A stretch of 18,754 bases of DNA from Lachnospira sp. UBA4346. GTDB lineage: Bacteria > Bacillota > Clostridia > Lachnospirales > Lachnospiraceae. Position numbers and translations under genes: made by a program. Below the pieces are notes generated by a model. The model made no database searches. It was not told the origin of the DNA and was given only the letters and a program-made list of their open reading frames with translations. The stretch spans positions 1 to 18,754 of the forward strand of contig DGTC01000059.1 of NCBI GenBank assembly GCA_002394205.1, given 5' to 3'. Of the stretch, positions 16,759-18,754 are shown in pieces; positions within the stretch are counted from its first letter, which is position 1; every line of letters begins with the position of its first letter.

Positions 16759-16784
16759 TTGCGTATCCTCCTACAATGGCACAT
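16750..16784 (-). promoter_or_regulatory. Hairpin sequestering the uxuB start codon
   Basis: ATGTGCCATT and AATGGCACAT form a perfect 10-bp stem (16750-16759 / 16775-16784) with a 15-nt loop. On the mRNA the loop carries the GGAGG ribosome binding site, and the start codon is inside the 3' arm. Such an arrangement would be expected to lower translation unless the stem is opened. The second in-frame ATG at 16713 would escape it. Confidence 0.6.
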
Positions 16785-16980
16785 GCTTGATTAAATTTAA
16801 ATTCTTTAAAAATCGGACGGGCAAGTCCCATCTCATTCCTGCCAGACATGCTGCGTTTTCTGCTCGCTTCCTCGCGCTGATTTGTTGCCAGTCGCGAAAA
16901 CTCGCCTTCGGCTCAAACAGTTCGCTTAGTGGCAACGCGACTCGAAAGCTCCCGACGAAAGCCTCACAACTGTCTGACAT
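16771..16980 (-). repeat. Structured element directly upstream of uxuB
   Basis: About 210 bp of relatively GC-rich sequence with dense inverted repeats. GTTGCCA (16884-16890) pairs with TGGCAAC (16930-16936), and AGTCGCG (16890-16896) pairs with CGCGACT (16936-16942); their order is interleaved. Inside, on the minus strand, GCGAA / TTCGC encloses the loop CTGTTTGAGCCGAAGGCGAG, nearly identical to the loop of the 207-bp repeats but in the opposite orientation. The element has an open minus-strand frame (69 codons) without a ribosome binding site; I judge it noncoding. From memory, similar spurious peptides recur in Lachnospiraceae genomes, which would make it a dispersed repeat; unchecked. Confidence 0.55.
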
Positions 16981-17016
16981 AAATGAATGTGCCTTGTCCT
17001 GTGTTTCGCTTTATTT

Positions 17017-17098
17017 AGACGATTGGAAAAATAACTTATTCTGAAATTTTCAACTTATCTAATAGGTAGGCGTATCAGCGCAGCGCCATACGCCTACC
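17017..17098 (+). repeat. Degenerate left-end copy of the 207-bp repeat, with perfect hairpin
   Basis: AGACGATTGG, then AAAATAAC, TTATT, TTCAACT and GTAGGCG follow in the same order as in the full units, but with many substitutions. In place of the unit's 3' part there is a perfect 11-bp stem, GGTAGGCGTAT (17065-17075) / ATACGCCTACC (17088-17098), around a 12-nt GC-rich loop. Full units keep a matching GTAGGCGA / TCGCCTAC pair at the same place, so pairing is preserved though the sequence differs. Confidence 0.6.
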
Positions 17099-17928
17099 CT
17101 CCATACGCACTTCTTCCCTTGACCGCTAAATCCGAACCACATTCTCGCACGTTCAGTTGGTGTGGGCAGGATTCATTCGACAACTTACATGCCGTGAATC
17201 CCAGACGATTGGGAAAATAATTTATTTTGATAAGTTCAACTGTCTGAGCCGTAGGCGAGTTTTGAACTTTCAAAAAAATTCATTTTCACTATCGGCGTCC
17301 GTTCGCCTACCTCTCACTTCTTCCCTTGACCGCTAAATCCAGACTGCATTCTCGCACACTCAGCTGGTGTGGACAAGATTCATTCGACAACTTACATGCC
17401 GTGAATCCCAGACGATTGGGAAAATAATTTATTTTGATAAGTTCAACTGTCTGAGCCGTAGGCGAGTTTTGAACTTTCAAAAAAATTCATTTTTCCTATC
17501 GGCGTCCGTTCGCCTACCTCTCACTTCTTCCCTTGACCGCTAAATCCGAACCACATTCTCGCTCGCTCAGTTGGTGTGGGCAGGATTCATTCGACAACTT
17601 ACATACCGTGAATCCCAGACGATTGGGAAAATAATTTATTTTGATAAGTTCAACTGTCTGAGCCGTAGGCGAGTTTTGAACTTTCAAAAAATTCATTTTT
17701 CCAATCGGCGTCCGTTCGCCTACCTCTCACTTCTTCCCCTGACCGCTAAATCCGAATCACATTCTCGCTCGCTCAGTTGGTGTGGACAAGATTCATTCGA
17801 CAACTGACATGTAGCGAATCCCAGACGATTGGGGAAAATAATTTATTTTGATAAGTTCAACTGTCTGAGCCGTAGGCGAGTTTTGAACTTTCAAAAAAAT
17901 TCATTTTTCCAATCGGCGTCCGTCCGCC
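17091..17928 (+). repeat. Four-copy tandem array of a ~207-bp unit between uxuA and uxuB
   Basis: The marker TTCTTCCC-TGACCGCTAAATCC recurs at 17111, 17318, 17525 and 17731, giving periods of 207, 207 and 206 bp. Copies differ by scattered substitutions, single-base changes in an A6/A7 tract and one GGG/GGGG change. Each unit holds an 8-bp stem AAGTTCAA / TTGAACTT (17232-17269, 17439-17476, 17646-17683, 17853-17890) around CTGTCTGAGCCGTAGGCGAG. It also holds a GGATTCA / TGAATCC pair (first base mismatched in units 2 and 4; further changes in unit 4), a TCCCA / TGGGA hairpin, and a GTAGGCGA / TCGCCTAC long-range pair (ending in CCGCC in the last unit). ORFs across it are short and inconsistent between copies. 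Transcription of uxuA toward uxuB would pass through the whole array. I see no transposase, phage or CRISPR features. Confidence 0.93.
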
Positions 17929-17949
17929 ACTGTTTTCCGATAAATATCT

Positions 17950-17984
17950 CCCACACCAACGTCCGTCAATCACCCGATTTAGCG
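17950..17984 (-). repeat. Inverted partial copy of the repeat at the uxuA 3' end
   Basis: CCCACACCAAC (17950-17960) is the exact reverse complement of GTTGGTGTGGG in units 1 and 3 (17156-17166, 17570-17580). GATTTAGCG (17976-17984) is the reverse complement of CGCTAAATC in every unit (e.g. 17124-17132). The two blocks keep the order of the repeat, with a shorter spacer (15 instead of 23 nt). The second block includes the uxuA stop codon, TAA within CGCTAAATC on the minus strand. Confidence 0.5.
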
Positions 17985-18754
17985 CTCAATCACACCACCA
18001 TTGGCTTCCACCAATCCATTGATATACGCACTTCCCAACGCTCTATCAAACAGTCCATATCCCGGCTTGCCTGTTTCGCCCCAGATCATTCTTCCGTGGT
18101 CTGGTCTGAAATAGCCGTCAAATCCTGTCTCTACAAGTGCCTTTACGATGGCATTCATATCAAGGCTTCCCTCTCTTGTCAAATGTCCTGATTCTTCAAA
18201 GGATGTATCTTCTAAGATTTTCACATTTCTTAAATGCATAAATCCGATTCTCTTCATTTCGGAATATTTACGAACCATTGCTGGAATATCATTGTCTGGA
18301 GAACAACCTAATGAACCTGTACACAGACACATGGTATTCGATGGACTGTCTACGATTGACAAATATCTATCAATGTTCTTTTCACATGTAATAACTCTTG
18401 GAAGTCCGAAGATTGGATATGGAGGATCGTCCGGATGAAGTGCCATCACAACATCACATTCTTCTGCTACCGGAATGACTCTTTCTAAGAAATATTTGAT
18501 ATTATCCCAGAGTCCTTCTTCTCCTAATTCCTGATACTTCATAATTAACTGACGAACTTCGTCCTGTGTATAACTGGAATCCCAACCCGGAAGGTGAATA
18601 TCATCCTTTAACGGATCAAGACCTTTCATCTGTTCCCAATACATGACAAGGCTTGTTGAACCGTCTGCTGCTTCTTTATCAAGCTGTGTTCTTGTCCAGT
18701 CAAAGACAGGCATAAAGTTATAAGTAACACATTTTACACCATACTTTGCACAAC
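17979..18754 (-). CDS. uxuA: Mannonate dehydratase, 5' part cut by the window edge
   Basis: Dehydrates D-mannonate to 2-keto-3-deoxy-D-gluconate (EC 4.2.1.8), the step after UxuB. 257 codons of the C-terminal part are present; the frame stays open to the window edge, reading CAKYGVKCVTYNFMPVFDWT, so the internal Met at 18713 is not the start. UxuA is typically about 350-360 residues, so roughly 100 are missing. Counting from the edge, metal/active-site residues expected for the family are present: H106 (MALHPDDPP), C144 (LCTGSLG), H173 (FMHLRN), D218 and H219 (FRPDHGR). The stop codon lies within a 9-mer shared, inverted, with the repeat array. Transcription continues toward uxuB across the array. 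Confidence 0.95.
   Translation of the reverse strand, partial: CAKYGVKCVTYNFMPVFDWTRTQLDKEAADGSTSLVMYWEQMKGLDPLKDDIHLPGWDSSYTQDEVRQLIMKYQELGEEGLWDNIKYFLERVIPVAEECDVVMALHPDDPPYPIFGLPRVITCEKNIDRYLSIVDSPSNTMCLCTGSLGCSPDNDIPAMVRKYSEMKRIGFMHLRNVKILEDTSFEESGHLTREGSLDMNAIVKALVETGFDGYFRPDHGRMIWGETGKPGYGLFDRALGSAYINGLVEANGGVIER

Noticed and set aside
16771..16980. A 69-codon minus-strand ORF immediately upstream of uxuB
   Set aside because: No ribosome binding site, and the sequence is dominated by inverted repeats that explain its conservation better than a protein would.
17514..17696. A 60-codon minus-strand ORF inside the third repeat unit
   Set aside because: The same start in the other units reaches a stop after 15 codons. 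Only a one-base difference in a poly-A tract (A6 here, A7 elsewhere) opens the longer frame, so coding is not conserved among copies, and there is no ribosome binding site.
17091..17928. CRISPR array
   Set aside because: The period is ~207 bp and the whole unit is repeated; there are no short repeats with unique spacers and no cas genes.
17571..18191. Plus-strand ORFs across the repeat units and antisense to uxuA
   Set aside because: They exist because the unit length is close to a multiple of three, they change frame between copies, and the last runs antisense through a clear uxuA.
17979..18713. uxuA starting at the Met at 18713
   Set aside because: The upstream frame stays open to the window edge and encodes sequence typical of UxuA, and the family is about 100 residues longer at the N-terminus.

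Overview
The window looks like chromosomal DNA of a low-GC, Gram-positive gut Clostridium, most likely family Lachnospiraceae (Bacillota). The basis is AT-rich intergenic DNA, strong GGAGG ribosome binding sites, single-chain dimeric GlyRS, an SDR-type UxuB, an Era-RecO pair and a TatD-associated-type radical SAM protein. Genus assignment is inference; nothing was searched.

Layout. Positions 178-1446 hold a chemoreceptor-like protein (-) with its own promoter and terminator. Positions 1981-6364 form a membrane/signalling block: a DUF4352 membrane-anchored protein (-), a Hanks-type Ser/Thr kinase with a C-terminal membrane domain (-), a divergent small HTH-like protein (+), and a zinc-ribbon, single-pass membrane protein with a large beta-rich outer domain (-). 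A perfect bidirectional terminator separates the last two. Positions 6470-14464 are mostly housekeeping genes on the minus strand: glyQS, a radical SAM protein, a pyridoxamine kinase, recO, era and a ~110 kDa M16C metalloprotease. A divergent promoter region then leads to two small unrecognised plus-strand genes (14703-15677). A convergent terminator follows, then uxuB (-) and the truncated uxuA (-) at the right edge. These two encode consecutive steps of hexuronate catabolism (fructuronate to mannonate to 2-keto-3-deoxygluconate).

The most unusual part is the 1.2 kb between uxuA and uxuB. It holds four tandem copies of a ~207-bp unit (17091-17928), a degenerate fifth copy on the left (17017-17098), and an inverted partial copy on the right that runs into the uxuA stop codon (17950-17984). 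A second element (about 16771-16980) lies directly upstream of uxuB. Every full unit carries a hairpin whose loop, CTGTYTGAGCCGWAGGCGAG, is nearly invariant. The element upstream of uxuB carries the same loop on the opposite strand, but on a stem of different sequence that still pairs. That is compensatory change, as expected of a structured nucleic-acid element. The element upstream of uxuB also has interleaved inverted repeats that could form a pseudoknot. The uxuB start codon lies in a perfect 10-bp stem with its Shine-Dalgarno sequence in the loop. ORFs inside the repeats look spurious: a one-base poly-A length change creates the longest minus-strand one in a single unit.

Starts were chosen by ribosome binding site, so several differ from the longest open frame (DUF4352 protein, kinase, GlyRS, protease).
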